Shown: positions 17,054 to 25,446, counted from the stretch's first letter. The stretch is 64,000 bases of DNA from Fibrobacterota bacterium (GCA_023412475.1 JAEYNR010000097.1:1-64000), one strand, 5' to 3'. Translations and numbers: made by a program. The notes: a model not told the origin generated them from the sequence alone.

Positions 17054-17686
17054 ATGTCAGGTAAAAAGGCAAATCAGGCACAACCAGATAATAAATGTTC
17101 TACCGATTCAACTGAACAGGAAAAAAATACTGCAGAAAAGAATACTGTTCCAGAGCAGGACACCGATACACTGAATGCTTCCGAGCAGAAGCAAGCTACC
17201 ATTGAGCAGGAAGAGGAAAAGATTACTGAATCAATAGATGAACTTAAGGCTGCGGTGAGTGCGGAAAAAGATCGTTATCTACGCTTAATGGCAGAATTTG
17301 ATAACTATAAAAAAAGAATCAGCCGTGATTATGACCGTCTGGTTGAGTCTGCAAATGAAAAGCTTATACTGGATCTTGTCGATGTGAGGGAAAACTTTGA
17401 CCGGGCTATTCAAAGTGCAGAGAATAACACTGATTATCAGGGGCTTTTCGAAGGCCTTAAACTTATTTACAGCAAGTTTGAATCGGTTTTGGGGAAAAAT
17501 GGTCTGGAGGTTTTTGCTGCGCCAGGAGATCTGTTTGATCCCCAGATTCATGATGCTCTTATGAAGGCTGCTCACCCCGAGATCCCCGAAGACCATGTCT
17601 CTGAAGTTTATGAAAAGGGCTACCAGTTAAAAGGGAAAGTGATTAAACACGCTAGGGTGATTGTTTCCAGTGGACCTCAAAGTTAG
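17054..17686 (+). CDS. grpE: Nucleotide exchange factor GrpE
   Basis: GrpE releases ADP from DnaK. The 210-aa protein has an acidic, Gln/Glu/Thr-rich disordered N-terminus (about 1-60), the long dimerising coiled coil (about 60-115, with EKDRYLRLMAEFDNYKKRISRD), and the C-terminal beta-wing with GLEVFAAPGDLFDPQIHDALM and the closing YQLKGKVIKHARVIVSSG motif. AGGAGG lies just upstream, though slightly far from the ATG. dnaJ begins 38 bp downstream. dnaK, commonly between grpE and dnaJ, is absent here and must be elsewhere. Confidence 0.96.
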   Translation: MSGKKANQAQPDNKCSTDSTEQEKNTAEKNTVPEQDTDTLNASEQKQATIEQEEEKITESIDELKAAVSAEKDRYLRLMAEFDNYKKRISRDYDRLVESANEKLILDLVDVRENFDRAIQSAENNTDYQGLFEGLKLIYSKFESVLGKNGLEVFAAPGDLFDPQIHDALMKAAHPEIPEDHVSEVYEKGYQLKGKVIKHARVIVSSGPQS

Positions 17687-17724
17687 TTTTTACAAGGATT
17701 CAATTATTATATGGAAATAAAATT

Positions 17725-18828
17725 ATGACAAAAAATGATTACTATGAAGTCCTGGGTATTGATCGTAATGCAAGTGAAGATGATATCAAAAAGGCATATC
17801 GCAAATTGGCCATTAAATATCATCCGGACAAAAACCCTGGAGATAAGTCTGCGGAAGAAAAATTCAAAGAAGCAACCGAAGCTTATGAAATACTGAAAGA
17901 CTCTAATAAAAGAGCTCAATATGACCAGTTCGGGCATGCTGCATTTCAAGGTGGGAATGGCTCTGGTGGAGGATTCGGCGGATTCGGTGGATTTGACATC
18001 TCAGATGCACTTCGTGCTTTTATGAATGATTTCGGTGGTGATTCTGTCTTCTCCGATCTGTTTGGATTTGGGGGAAGAGGACGCAGAGGGAGTGGCGGAG
18101 CTCAGAGAGGGAATGACCTTCAGATTAGGCTTCCATTAACCCTTGAGGAGATCGCTTCCGGGGTTAAGAAAAATCTGAAAGTGCGCAGAAAAGAGAAATG
18201 TACTACCTGTAGTGGGACAGGTTCAAAAAGCGGTAAACGCGCTGTCTGTTCAAAGTGCGGTGGTTCAGGAAGAATTCGTCAGGTTGCCTCATCATTTTTT
18301 GGGCAAGTTATTCAGGAAAGTGTTTGTCCCACCTGCAGAGGTGAAGGCCAAGTGGTGACTGATGCCTGTCCGGTATGTGGCGGGTCAGGGCTTGAAACTA
18401 CAGACACAATGGTAACCGTTGATATTCCTGCCGGTGTTTCTGAAGGAAATTATCTCAATGTTCCTAATAAGGGAGATGCCGGGCCTCATGGAGGGCCAGC
18501 CGGGGATCTTATCGTCTTAATCCAGGAAAAGAAACATGATTTCTTTGAGAGACACGGAATCGATCTGGTTTGTGATCTGGATGTTACCTTTTCTGAGGCG
18601 GCTTTAGGTACTTCAAAGATGGTTTCTACTATCGATGGCAAGGTGAGTTTGAAAATTCCTGCTGGTACCCAATCGGAGAAAGTTTTCAGATTAAAAGGCA
18701 AAGGACTTCCTTCTCTTCATGGAAGAGCAATGGGAGACCAGTTGGTTAGAGTTCATGTAAAAACACCTGAAAAGTTGGCCAGAAGTGCAAAAGAGTTGTT
18801 TGAAAAACTTTCAGAAATCGGGATCTGA
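17725..18828 (+). CDS. dnaJ: Chaperone DnaJ (type I Hsp40)
   Basis: DnaJ delivers substrates to DnaK and stimulates its ATPase. The 367-aa protein has all type I parts: the J domain (1-70) with the essential HPD motif in IKYHPDKNPGDK, a Gly/Phe-rich linker (about 75-120), the zinc domain with four CxxCxGxG-type repeats (CTTCSGTG, CSKCGGSG, CPTCRGEG, CPVCGGSG; about 146-212), and the C-terminal beta-sandwich substrate domains ending in a helix. It forms a pair with grpE. No CIRCE element was seen upstream of grpE-dnaJ. Confidence 0.97.
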   Translation: MTKNDYYEVLGIDRNASEDDIKKAYRKLAIKYHPDKNPGDKSAEEKFKEATEAYEILKDSNKRAQYDQFGHAAFQGGNGSGGGFGGFGGFDISDALRAFMNDFGGDSVFSDLFGFGGRGRRGSGGAQRGNDLQIRLPLTLEEIASGVKKNLKVRRKEKCTTCSGTGSKSGKRAVCSKCGGSGRIRQVASSFFGQVIQESVCPTCRGEGQVVTDACPVCGGSGLETTDTMVTVDIPAGVSEGNYLNVPNKGDAGPHGGPAGDLIVLIQEKKHDFFERHGIDLVCDLDVTFSEAALGTSKMVSTIDGKVSLKIPAGTQSEKVFRLKGKGLPSLHGRAMGDQLVRVHVKTPEKLARSAKELFEKLSEIGI

Positions 18829-18857
18829 TAACCCTTTGGGCTCAACTTGTCTGCTGT

Positions 18858-18887
18858 ATGGATTCTTTATTACCTAAAAGAGTCCAT
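18858..18887. terminator. Hairpin between convergent dnaJ and HAMP-protein genes
   Basis: ATGGATTCTTT (18858-18868) pairs with AAAGAGTCCAT (18877-18887) with one G-U pair and an 8-nt loop. It sits between two converging genes and could terminate both. No strong U run follows on either strand. Confidence 0.45.
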
Positions 18888-18909
18888 CTGCAAAGTTACC
18901 TCCAAAGAA

Positions 18910-19470
18910 TCAGAGGTCGATTTTTCCCAGAATTTCTCTTATAGCAGATATGTCTTTGTGGACCTGTGAGGGATCAGAGGGATTTCTGGAGATATTTTCT
19001 GCAAGCAGGTTTATTTCGACTAAGCTTTTACGATAGAATTCGGTTGCAGCATTACATTTTTCACTAAGATCAGTTAGATGGTCCTCTTCGCGAAAAGCAA
19101 GCTCGGTATTCAACTTCCCTCTGCTGAGGTCGGCCACCCACTGCTCAATCTTGTAAAGTGGGACCGCAACTTTTCTGGAAGAGAAAAGGCCTATCACAAA
19201 GGAAACAAGAATCGCTACAAACTCGACTGTTACGATGGGGGTAAGGATTATTCCCAGTATGTTCTTGAGTTCCAGATCCTCCATGACATCGTTACTCATG
19301 TAATAAAAGCTGCCTGCCTGAGATTTGGAATTGTAAATAAAAATCAAAATGCTCAAGGTGATTATTCCTGCAATAAGAGCTGTCAGTATAACCTGCATCA
19401 CAATCTTAATCTGAACAGACCTTTTTATGAAGAAATTTCTGAGTGGATGGCGGAAATTTTTTTCGGTCAT
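18910..19470 (-). CDS. Two-TM membrane protein with HAMP-like domain
   Basis: A 186-aa protein. After a basic N-terminus (HPLRNFFIKRSVQIK) come TM1 (about 22-46), a short periplasmic loop with SFYYMSNDVMEDLE (about 50-70), TM2 (about 71-97) and a cytoplasmic HAMP-like segment beginning SSRKVAVPLYKIEQWVADLSRGKLNTELAFREEDHLTDLSEKCN, then a helical tail. No kinase, cyclase or chemoreceptor signalling domain follows, so it is a stand-alone HAMP module. Such proteins may modulate other signalling proteins; that is inference. It is divergent from guaA and convergent with dnaJ. Confidence 0.75.
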   Translation of the reverse strand: MTEKNFRHPLRNFFIKRSVQIKIVMQVILTALIAGIITLSILIFIYNSKSQAGSFYYMSNDVMEDLELKNILGIILTPIVTVEFVAILVSFVIGLFSSRKVAVPLYKIEQWVADLSRGKLNTELAFREEDHLTDLSEKCNAATEFYRKSLVEINLLAENISRNPSDPSQVHKDISAIREILGKIDL

Positions 19471-19627
19471 AATAAAATCATCCTCCCTGCAGTGGTGGAT
19501 AAACTCCCTCTATTTAGGAAAATAGAACGTATATTCTAATTATGCAATAGATGCGCTTATCGGGCACAGCGATAATTTATTTTTAATCTCTTTTAAGATG
19601 TTTTCTGAAAGAACGGAAATTAAAGTT

Positions 19628-21421
19628 ATGGACAAAATAGCAGTAATGGATTTTGGAGGACAGTATGCTCATCTTATCGCTAACAGAATCCGTAGATTGG
19701 GTGTATATTCTGAAATCGTTTCAAACGAAACTGATCTCCGGTCATTAAAAGAATTTAAAGCACTAGTGCTTTCAGGATCACCATACAGCGTACTTGATGC
19801 CCAGAGTCCTGGTTTTGATGCATCGGTTCTTGATCTGGAGATTCCTGTGCTGGGGCTCTGTTATGGGCATCAGCTTATAGCTAAAAATCTCGGGGGCAAA
19901 GTCTGCAGGGGAACCGCACGGGAGTATGGATTGGCAAAGATACATCTCAAGGAGTCTTCTGATCTGTTTACTGGTCTTTCAGGTGTCGAACAGGTTTGGA
20001 TGAGTCATGGGGATGCCGTGCAGTCACTTCCACCGGACTTTAAAATACTCGCTTCCACATCAGATTGTACCCATGCAGCAACAGGGCATGTCAGTAAAAA
20101 GATTTTCGGGCTCCAATTTCATCCCGAAGTTACAGATACTTTAAACGGAATGAAAATCCTGAGCAATTTTATCGATATCAGTGGCTGCGACCGTCAATGG
20201 AACAGTAAATCGTTTCTTGACGAAACAAGTGGACAGATCCAGTCTTTCTGTAAGAATAAAAAGGTGTTTCTTCTGGTCTCCGGGGGTGTTGATTCCACAG
20301 TTGCCTTTACTTTGCTTAACAAAGCACTGGGCAAAGAGCGGGTCCTTGGACTGCATATTGATAATGGTCTGATGCGACAGGATGAGTCCAGTGCAGTCAT
20401 CAAGTATATGCACTCTCATGGCTTTGATAATCTTAAAGTCATTGACGCTTCTGCAGATTTTGTTGATGCTCTCGATAATGTCTTTGAACCTGAGAAGAAA
20501 AGGGTAATTATTGGAAATATGTTTCTGACTGTAAAGGAGAAAGTTTTTGCAGAATTGAATCTGAATTCCGATGAATGGATATTGGCTCAGGGTACCATCT
20601 ATCCGGATACTATTGAGAGTGCCGGAACAAAGCATGCCGATCGCATTAAGACTCACCACAACAGGGTTGATTTGATTCTTGAAATGATCTCAAGGGGGCA
20701 GGTGATCGAGCCCTTGGCTCAGCTTTATAAAGACGAGGTGAGGGAGCTCGGGCAGGTTCTTGGTTTACCCCGCCTGCTTATATGGCGTCATCCTTTTCCC
20801 GGTCCCGGGCTGGGAGTACGGGTTCTGTGCTCTGATGGTAAAGAGCAGATCATACCTGATGATGACTTCAAGAATCTCTGCGATATAGCCGATTCCAGTG
20901 GATTCAATGTAAGGGTTCTTCCTGTGCAAAGTGTCGGGGTTCAGGGTGATGAACGCTCTTATGCTCATCCGGCATTGCTATCTGGAATATGTGACTGGAA
21001 CAGGCTGGAAGAGGTGTCAATCAGAATCACCAATTCAGTCAAATCCATCAACAGGGTCGTTTTTGGAATCAAAACTTCAGCTTCTCTCTCCTATAAACTT
21101 ATTTCCGCTTATATTACAAAGGAAAGACTGGAGAAGTTAAGGGCAATAGATGCTATCGTTACGGAGCTTTTACATCAGTCAGGTGAGTATGACAATGTTT
21201 GGCAGATGCCAGTCGTTTTACTTCCAGTTGTTAATGAGAAGGGTGATGAATGTGTTGTACTTCGCCCTATAGTTTCTCAGGAAGCTATGACCGCTAGGTT
21301 CGTTCCACTCAAAGAGAGGACTATACGGGAGATTGTCAGAAGAGCCTCTTCTATTGAAGGAATAGGGGACATATTCTTTGATATAACTCATAAACCGCCT
21401 GCAACTATAGAATGGGAATAG
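19628..21421 (+). CDS. guaA: GMP synthase, long (eukaryote-like) form
   Basis: GuaA converts XMP to GMP using glutamine and ATP. The ATG at 19628 begins directly with DKIAVMDFGGQYAHLIANRIR and gives 597 aa; an in-frame ATG at 19598 adds ten residues. The class I amidotransferase has the nucleophile C78 (LGLCYGHQ) and FGLQFHPEV. The ATP pyrophosphatase has the PP-loop LLVSGGVDSTVAF. The protein is about 70 aa longer than E. coli GuaA (525). Its C-terminal part holds two dimerisation-like segments: RVLPVQSVGVQGDERSY, then QMPVVLLPVVN and VVLRPIVSQEAMTARFVP. This is the layout known in human GMP synthetase. The C-terminus KPPATIEWE is intact; its last codons form the left attachment site of the integrated element. 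Confidence 0.95.
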   Translation: MDKIAVMDFGGQYAHLIANRIRRLGVYSEIVSNETDLRSLKEFKALVLSGSPYSVLDAQSPGFDASVLDLEIPVLGLCYGHQLIAKNLGGKVCRGTAREYGLAKIHLKESSDLFTGLSGVEQVWMSHGDAVQSLPPDFKILASTSDCTHAATGHVSKKIFGLQFHPEVTDTLNGMKILSNFIDISGCDRQWNSKSFLDETSGQIQSFCKNKKVFLLVSGGVDSTVAFTLLNKALGKERVLGLHIDNGLMRQDESSAVIKYMHSHGFDNLKVIDASADFVDALDNVFEPEKKRVIIGNMFLTVKEKVFAELNLNSDEWILAQGTIYPDTIESAGTKHADRIKTHHNRVDLILEMISRGQVIEPLAQLYKDEVRELGQVLGLPRLLIWRHPFPGPGLGVRVLCSDGKEQIIPDDDFKNLCDIADSSGFNVRVLPVQSVGVQGDERSYAHPALLSGICDWNRLEEVSIRITNSVKSINRVVFGIKTSASLSYKLISAYITKERLEKLRAIDAIVTELLHQSGEYDNVWQMPVVLLPVVNEKGDECVVLRPIVSQEAMTARFVPLKERTIREIVRRASSIEGIGDIFFDITHKPPATIEWE

Positions 21422-21422
21422 T
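21400..21422 (+). repeat. attL: 23-bp core at the end of guaA
   Basis: It begins TGCAACTATAG and ends GGGAATAGT, including the guaA stop codon TAG. It is identical to 25507-25529. Confidence 0.92.
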
Positions 21423-21533
21423 TTTTGGGTAAAACAAGGGAAAACATGAGATATGAAAACCTTGAAATTTCCAAAAATAGGCCATTTTGAACTTTTATTG
21501 ATTCCTTTTTTATCCTATATTTTACCTGAATTT

Positions 21534-21591
21534 GTTACCTATGTGTTACCTGGAAGTATTACTGGTAAAGCCAGGTAACAAAACAGGTAAC
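21534..21591. repeat. Left-end GTTACCT boxes (probable integrase arm sites)
   Basis: Two GTTACCT boxes (21534-21540 and 21545-21551, 11 bp apart) are followed by two inverted AGGTAAC boxes (21573-21579 and 21585-21591). TGTTACCTGG (21544-21553) and CCAGGTAACA (21571-21580) form a 10-bp inverted repeat. The boxes lie between attL and the integrase start, so they may bind integrase arms and/or act as an operator or hairpin in the int leader. Confidence 0.7.
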
Positions 21592-21628
21592 AAAAGTTTA
21601 CACAAAGAAAGACCAGGAGGGGTAAAAT

Positions 21629-22702
21629 ATGGGGGTTAAATTAAGAGAAAAGCATCTGAATAATGGTAATTCCAGGTATTATCTGGATATTTATTTTTCT
21701 GGAAAAAGGCATACTGAATTTTTAGACCTATATAAAATTCCCGGCCAAAAAGAAGCTAATAAAGAATCTAAAATCATAGCTGAAAAAATCAGAGCACAAA
21801 GAGAACTTGATTTATCTGCAGATGCAAATGGCATTCAATCCCCAATAAAATCAAAAATCGATTTCCTCAGTTACTTCCAAAAAGTTTTAGATCATAAGAA
21901 AAAAGTGGATGGTTTAAGAGGGGTCCACAATTATGATGCAGCATTTAAGCATCTGGAAAAATATTCAGGTGGAAAACCAGTCCCTATCCTATCCATAGAT
22001 GAAAAGTGGATTGAAGGATTTAAGCTGCACTTAATCGGGTTAATGAGACCTAATACAGCAAATCATTACTTGGCCAGGTTTAAGGCAGTAATGAACCAGG
22101 CACAAAAGGATGGTGTCATTATCAGGAATCCGGCATCTAATGTAAAATATTTCCCTTCACCTGAAGTTGAAAAAACCTTTCTTTCAGCAGAAGAACTGCA
22201 GGCCATTGCATCTGCTCCATGTAAAAAGCAGGTTGTAAAATTAGCATTCCTCTTTGGTTGCTATACAGGATTGAGATTCTCAGATATTAAAAATCTTACC
22301 TGGGGTCAGATCATAGATGGAAAGATTCATTTCAGGCAGAAAAAAACTTGTGGTTTTGAGTATATGGATGTTTCACCAATTGTTGCAAAAATTCTATCTC
22401 AATGCAGAGGTGATACATTACAAATGCCAACGGCCCCGGTGTTCCAGGGATTGCCTGATAAATCCCATGTAAATGCATACTTGGCAGAATGGGTTAAAAC
22501 TGCTAAGATAAGCAGGCATATAACATTCCATTCAAGTAGACACACCTTTGCTACTCAGTTGCTGACTGCAGGAACTGAGCTTTATACAGTTTCAAAACTA
22601 CTTGGCCACAAAGATATTTCTGTAACTGCCATTTATGCAAAAATTGTGGATGAAAAAAGAAAAGCTGCAGTGTTCAGTTTACCAAATATTGAGGTGGGAT
22701 GA
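21629..22702 (+). CDS. Tyrosine-recombinase integrase
   Basis: A 357-aa site-specific recombinase, most likely catalysing integration and excision at the 23-bp guaA core. An N-terminal arm-binding-like region (about 1-60) is followed by a SAM-like core-binding domain (about 75-165) and the catalytic domain (about 185-345). The catalytic residues visible are R216 in CYTGLRFSDIKNL, H301 and R304 in HSSRHTFATQLL, H327 in LLGHKDIS and the nucleophile Y336 in AIYAKIV. The protein looks complete and active and resembles integrases of Bacteroidota elements. AGGAGGGG precedes the ATG. The stop overlaps the next gene, so the element's genes appear co-transcribed. Confidence 0.95.
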   Translation: MGVKLREKHLNNGNSRYYLDIYFSGKRHTEFLDLYKIPGQKEANKESKIIAEKIRAQRELDLSADANGIQSPIKSKIDFLSYFQKVLDHKKKVDGLRGVHNYDAAFKHLEKYSGGKPVPILSIDEKWIEGFKLHLIGLMRPNTANHYLARFKAVMNQAQKDGVIIRNPASNVKYFPSPEVEKTFLSAEELQAIASAPCKKQVVKLAFLFGCYTGLRFSDIKNLTWGQIIDGKIHFRQKKTCGFEYMDVSPIVAKILSQCRGDTLQMPTAPVFQGLPDKSHVNAYLAEWVKTAKISRHITFHSSRHTFATQLLTAGTELYTVSKLLGHKDISVTAIYAKIVDEKRKAAVFSLPNIEVG

Positions 22703-23445
22703 TGGAAATAAGTAATGAATTATATGTAGAATTACTTGATTTTAAAATGAAGATTGATGAAAATGTCCAATCTAATATAGAGAATTTCAAAATTGGTTTG
22801 CATAATGATATTGGTAGAAATGCTGCGTTTGCTTTAGTATTTGAAAAGTACCCCTGGAAGTTAATCAATTGGCCATCTAACGGTGATGATGAAGAGAATT
22901 TTAAAATTATCCGTAGATTGAGTAAAGCTCCTTTTCCTACCTATTTGTTTGTAAGAATTATTAGAAAAATTGAATGCTCTGACAATGTGTATAAATATTT
23001 GGTCTCAAATGGAGCAATATTTGGTTTTGGGAAGAATGCGGTTGATGAAATGCTTTTATATTTTAAAGATGTAGACACAGAACGATCAATTGATTGCATT
23101 TATAACCCTGCAGATAAATGGCTATACAATCTACTGAAGTTTTCATATATAATTGGAAAAATGAAACAACCTACAAAGACTATTCTAGAACAGGCAATAG
23201 AACCGCTTAAATGGTTAGGAACAGATACTCAGTTGGTATACTTGTTTAACCAATTATTAAAATTGAATTTGATTGCAGAAGATAAATTGCCTTCTTTAAT
23301 TGAAAAGCACTTCGTGAATAATAAAAATAAGCCAATAAAAAATGTATCTCAAAAAATCTACCAATTAACCAATACAAACAGTAAGAGCAAGCCAAGAGCA
23401 CACCAGGGTATTGATGATATTCTCAATTCTTTTCCTTCTAATTAA
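22702..23445 (+). CDS. Element protein with RteC-like C-terminal motif
   Basis: A soluble protein of 247 aa. GAGGTG lies five bases before the ATG at 22702; an ATG three bases earlier overlaps the integrase stop. The N-terminal part is helical (ELLDFKMKIDENVQSNIENFK), followed by an aromatic and charged middle. The C-terminal stretch PLKWLGTDTQLVYLFNQLLKLNLI, then a helix and a polar tail ending GIDDILNSFPSN, resembles the LxWxGSKTxLVxLIxxL pattern of RteC, a regulator of Bacteroides conjugative transposon excision. This match is from memory of the pattern and is tentative. Its place directly after int fits a role in excision control. Confidence 0.6.
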   Translation: MEISNELYVELLDFKMKIDENVQSNIENFKIGLHNDIGRNAAFALVFEKYPWKLINWPSNGDDEENFKIIRRLSKAPFPTYLFVRIIRKIECSDNVYKYLVSNGAIFGFGKNAVDEMLLYFKDVDTERSIDCIYNPADKWLYNLLKFSYIIGKMKQPTKTILEQAIEPLKWLGTDTQLVYLFNQLLKLNLIAEDKLPSLIEKHFVNNKNKPIKNVSQKIYQLTNTNSKSKPRAHQGIDDILNSFPSN

Positions 23446-23530
23446 TTTGTTTTCCCTCAAATAAAAGCATGCAATAACCAAAATAAATCATTTAGACTAA
23501 ATAGTTCTAAATTGTAATGCTTTCCTTTTT

Positions 23531-23551
23531 TTTGCATTTTATTGATGCAAA
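23531..23551. promoter_or_regulatory. Inverted repeat in the excisionase leader
   Basis: TTTGCAT (23531-23537) and ATGCAAA (23545-23551) form a 7-bp inverted repeat with a 7-bp spacer. It lies 19 bp before the excisionase ATG, just before AAGGAGAG. It could be an operator or a hairpin affecting translation. Confidence 0.35.
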
Positions 23552-23570
23552 TAGAAAGGAGAGTCCTACC

Positions 23571-23852
23571 ATGGATTCAAAAAATTCAGCCGGGCTTGAA
23601 TCACCGATTCAAGAAAATGCACTACAGGATAAACCGCTTACCATCAATGAAGCTGCAACATTTTTAAATCTATCCCCTGGGTACATTTATAAACTTACCC
23701 ATAGAAGATTACTCCCTTACTCAAAACCCTTTGGTAAGAAGATCTTTTTTGATAGATCAGAGCTTTTGGCCCTGCTTAAAAAGAAGAGGGTAAAAACCAA
23801 TGAGGAACTAAATAGTATTGCTTCTGCAGCAGTGAATGGGGGTTCAAGGTGA
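23571..23852 (+). CDS. Excisionase-like helix-turn-helix protein
   Basis: A 93-aa protein starting at the ATG 23571 after AAGGAGAG; an upstream ATG at 23517 lacks a ribosome site. The core PLTINEAATFLNLSPGYIYKLTHRRLLPYSKPFGKKIFFDRSELLALLKKKR is a MerR-superfamily winged helix of the excisionase/AlpA group (helix-turn-helix, then the wing with the KPFGKKIFFDR strand pair). Such proteins bind and bend DNA near att sites to drive excision, or regulate element genes. The stop overlaps the next gene (GTGA at 23849-23852). It has a disordered N-terminus and a short C-terminal tail. Confidence 0.85.
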   Translation: MDSKNSAGLESPIQENALQDKPLTINEAATFLNLSPGYIYKLTHRRLLPYSKPFGKKIFFDRSELLALLKKKRVKTNEELNSIASAAVNGGSR

Positions 23853-24298
23853 TATTAACCCATTATTACCATTTTGAAAAGAAACCGGAGTCCAAAAGCA
23901 AATCACGGTATGAACTGAAATTTAATAGTTCTGTATACTCTCCATTGCACCAGGCAGGCAGAAACAATGATGTATTCATTTATTTAGGACCTGGAGACAG
24001 GATTAAATCAAAGAGTGGTAGAAAACCACAATTGGCTATTTCCAACAGATTAAGCCATATATCAGGGGTTTACCTTCCAGATATAGACAATCCTGCAATG
24101 GGATTTGCTGATTATGGAACAGATGCTCTATTAATCAGAATGGATGAAACCAGGACATCAATTAAAATCTATATAGCCCCTGGAAAAAAGAATTTTGAAC
24201 TGCAATTGTTCTCAATGTGGGTGGATGGTGAATTTGATTCTGAAATTGACTTGTTAGAAAAGGGGGAAGATGATTTAAACCAGGTAGACGGTAATTAA
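23849..24298 (+). CDS. Unknown element protein between xis and rep
   Basis: A 149-aa soluble protein I do not recognise. It starts with GTG, overlapping the excisionase stop by four bases, with GGGGG five bases upstream. It is basic in the first half (HFEKKPESKSKSRYELKF, GDRIKSKSGRKPQL), strongly beta-like in the middle (VYLPDIDNPAMGFADYGTDALLIRMDETRTSIKIYIAPG) and ends in an acidic tail (EFDSEIDLLEKGEDDLNQ). The basic-then-acidic layout could suit a DNA- or ssDNA-binding accessory of the replication protein, as small binding proteins accompany gpII-type initiators. This is only inference from position. Confidence 0.7.
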   Translation: MILTHYYHFEKKPESKSKSRYELKFNSSVYSPLHQAGRNNDVFIYLGPGDRIKSKSGRKPQLAISNRLSHISGVYLPDIDNPAMGFADYGTDALLIRMDETRTSIKIYIAPGKKNFELQLFSMWVDGEFDSEIDLLEKGEDDLNQVDGN

Positions 24299-24311
24299 TA
24301 AAGGTGTTGAT

Positions 24312-24330
24312 GGTATCACTTTTTGATACC
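24312..24330. other. Hairpin upstream of the replication gene (possible nick-site region)
   Basis: GGTATCA (24312-24318) and TGATACC (24324-24330) form a 7-bp stem with a 5-nt T-rich loop. It lies 93 bp before the gpII-like gene, in the only sizeable non-coding gap inside the element. It could be the initiator's origin hairpin, or a terminator for the preceding gene, since TTTCTTTTA follows closely. Confidence 0.35.
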
Positions 24331-24422
24331 TGATGTTTCTTTTATTCATTCATGTGCATGCCATGAATTGTTTAAAAAACAGTTATTAATTCCTGATAAA
24401 CAAGTGGAAAACAGGTAAAACC

Positions 24423-25343
24423 ATGATAGATGATGTTATCCTATGGGTTGATACACCAGCAGCATTTAATGTGCAAAAGCATCTGGATGCACCAAAAGAA
24501 ACTGCCAACATGAATACAGGTGAAATAGTGGTTACTGGGTATTATAAGAATCTCAGGACCAGGTTAAAGGCATCTGGGTTGAGCATTCAGGGAAGTTTAA
24601 ATAAATATTTTTGTGGCAATAATCTTGAGTCAATGAGTAGAAGATCTGTTCAGGACTCAATAAACAAATTGAGTGATGAACTATCCTTATCAATCAATAA
24701 TGGCATTGTTTATCGTTTTGATATTGCTTATAATTTTATAATGAAAAGGCCCCTGGGGGATTATCTTACAAAATTGGGGAGTGTTCGATATTTTAAAAAG
24801 TCTGAAATTTCAAATCTTCAAACAGTGATGTATTCAAACTGTAATCGAGCATTAATTTTTTATGATAAAATTGCAGAGGTAAAGAAAAAGGGTGGTGCTA
24901 TACCAGAACTATTTAAGGGTAAAAATGTGCTCAGGTATGAAATGAGATTCAGAAAAAGGATTAAAGATCAATTTAAAAAAGTAGTCACTGCAGCAGATTT
25001 ATATGATGAAAAATTCTACTCTGCAGCAATTAAGCAATGGAAATCTTCATATTCTGCAATAAGCCGTTTTAATGATGTAGCTGGGGGGTTGTCAATGGTC
25101 GGTGGTGTTAAAGAGCTTGAAAGCAGTCTCATCCTTTTAGGAATGCAGGCAATCGGTGGTGGTGAAGTTGTCTTTCAACAAATAGAATCAGCATTTAAAA
25201 CGGGTGAAATTGATAAACAGCAGGCTCATAGAATGAAAAGAAAGATTAGACAGGTTTTGAGTAATCCATCCTTAACAACTCCCCCAGAAACAATTTTAGA
25301 ACTTGATAAAAAGATCAACCAGGTTGCAATGTTCTGCAGATAA
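24423..25343 (+). CDS. Phage/plasmid replication initiator, gene II/X-like
   Basis: A 306-aa protein resembling the filamentous-phage gene II/X family of rolling-circle initiators. Recognisable segments are the MIDDVILWVD start, GSLNKYFCGNNLESMSRRSVQDSINKLSDELSLSI (about 58-91), RFDIAYNFIMKRPLGDYL (98-114), the Tyr/Lys-containing LIFYDKIAEVKKK (144-156), the ELFKGKNVLRYEMRFRKRIKDQF block (162-184), and a helical C-terminal part. Family members nick one strand at the origin to start rolling-circle replication. It is the last gene of the element, on the same strand as int. The assignment rests on motif recall. The residue order is convincing, but the catalytic Tyr cannot be fixed from sequence alone. 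Confidence 0.65.
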   Translation: MIDDVILWVDTPAAFNVQKHLDAPKETANMNTGEIVVTGYYKNLRTRLKASGLSIQGSLNKYFCGNNLESMSRRSVQDSINKLSDELSLSINNGIVYRFDIAYNFIMKRPLGDYLTKLGSVRYFKKSEISNLQTVMYSNCNRALIFYDKIAEVKKKGGAIPELFKGKNVLRYEMRFRKRIKDQFKKVVTAADLYDEKFYSAAIKQWKSSYSAISRFNDVAGGLSMVGGVKELESSLILLGMQAIGGGEVVFQQIESAFKTGEIDKQQAHRMKRKIRQVLSNPSLTTPPETILELDKKINQVAMFCR

Positions 25344-25446
25344 AAATATTAAAGGTGTATGCCTATTTTCCTTTATTGAATCCTATCCAAGATATTGTCC
25401 ACCTAATACCAGGTATACGTTAAAATTATTAAAAATTATGGTTTTT

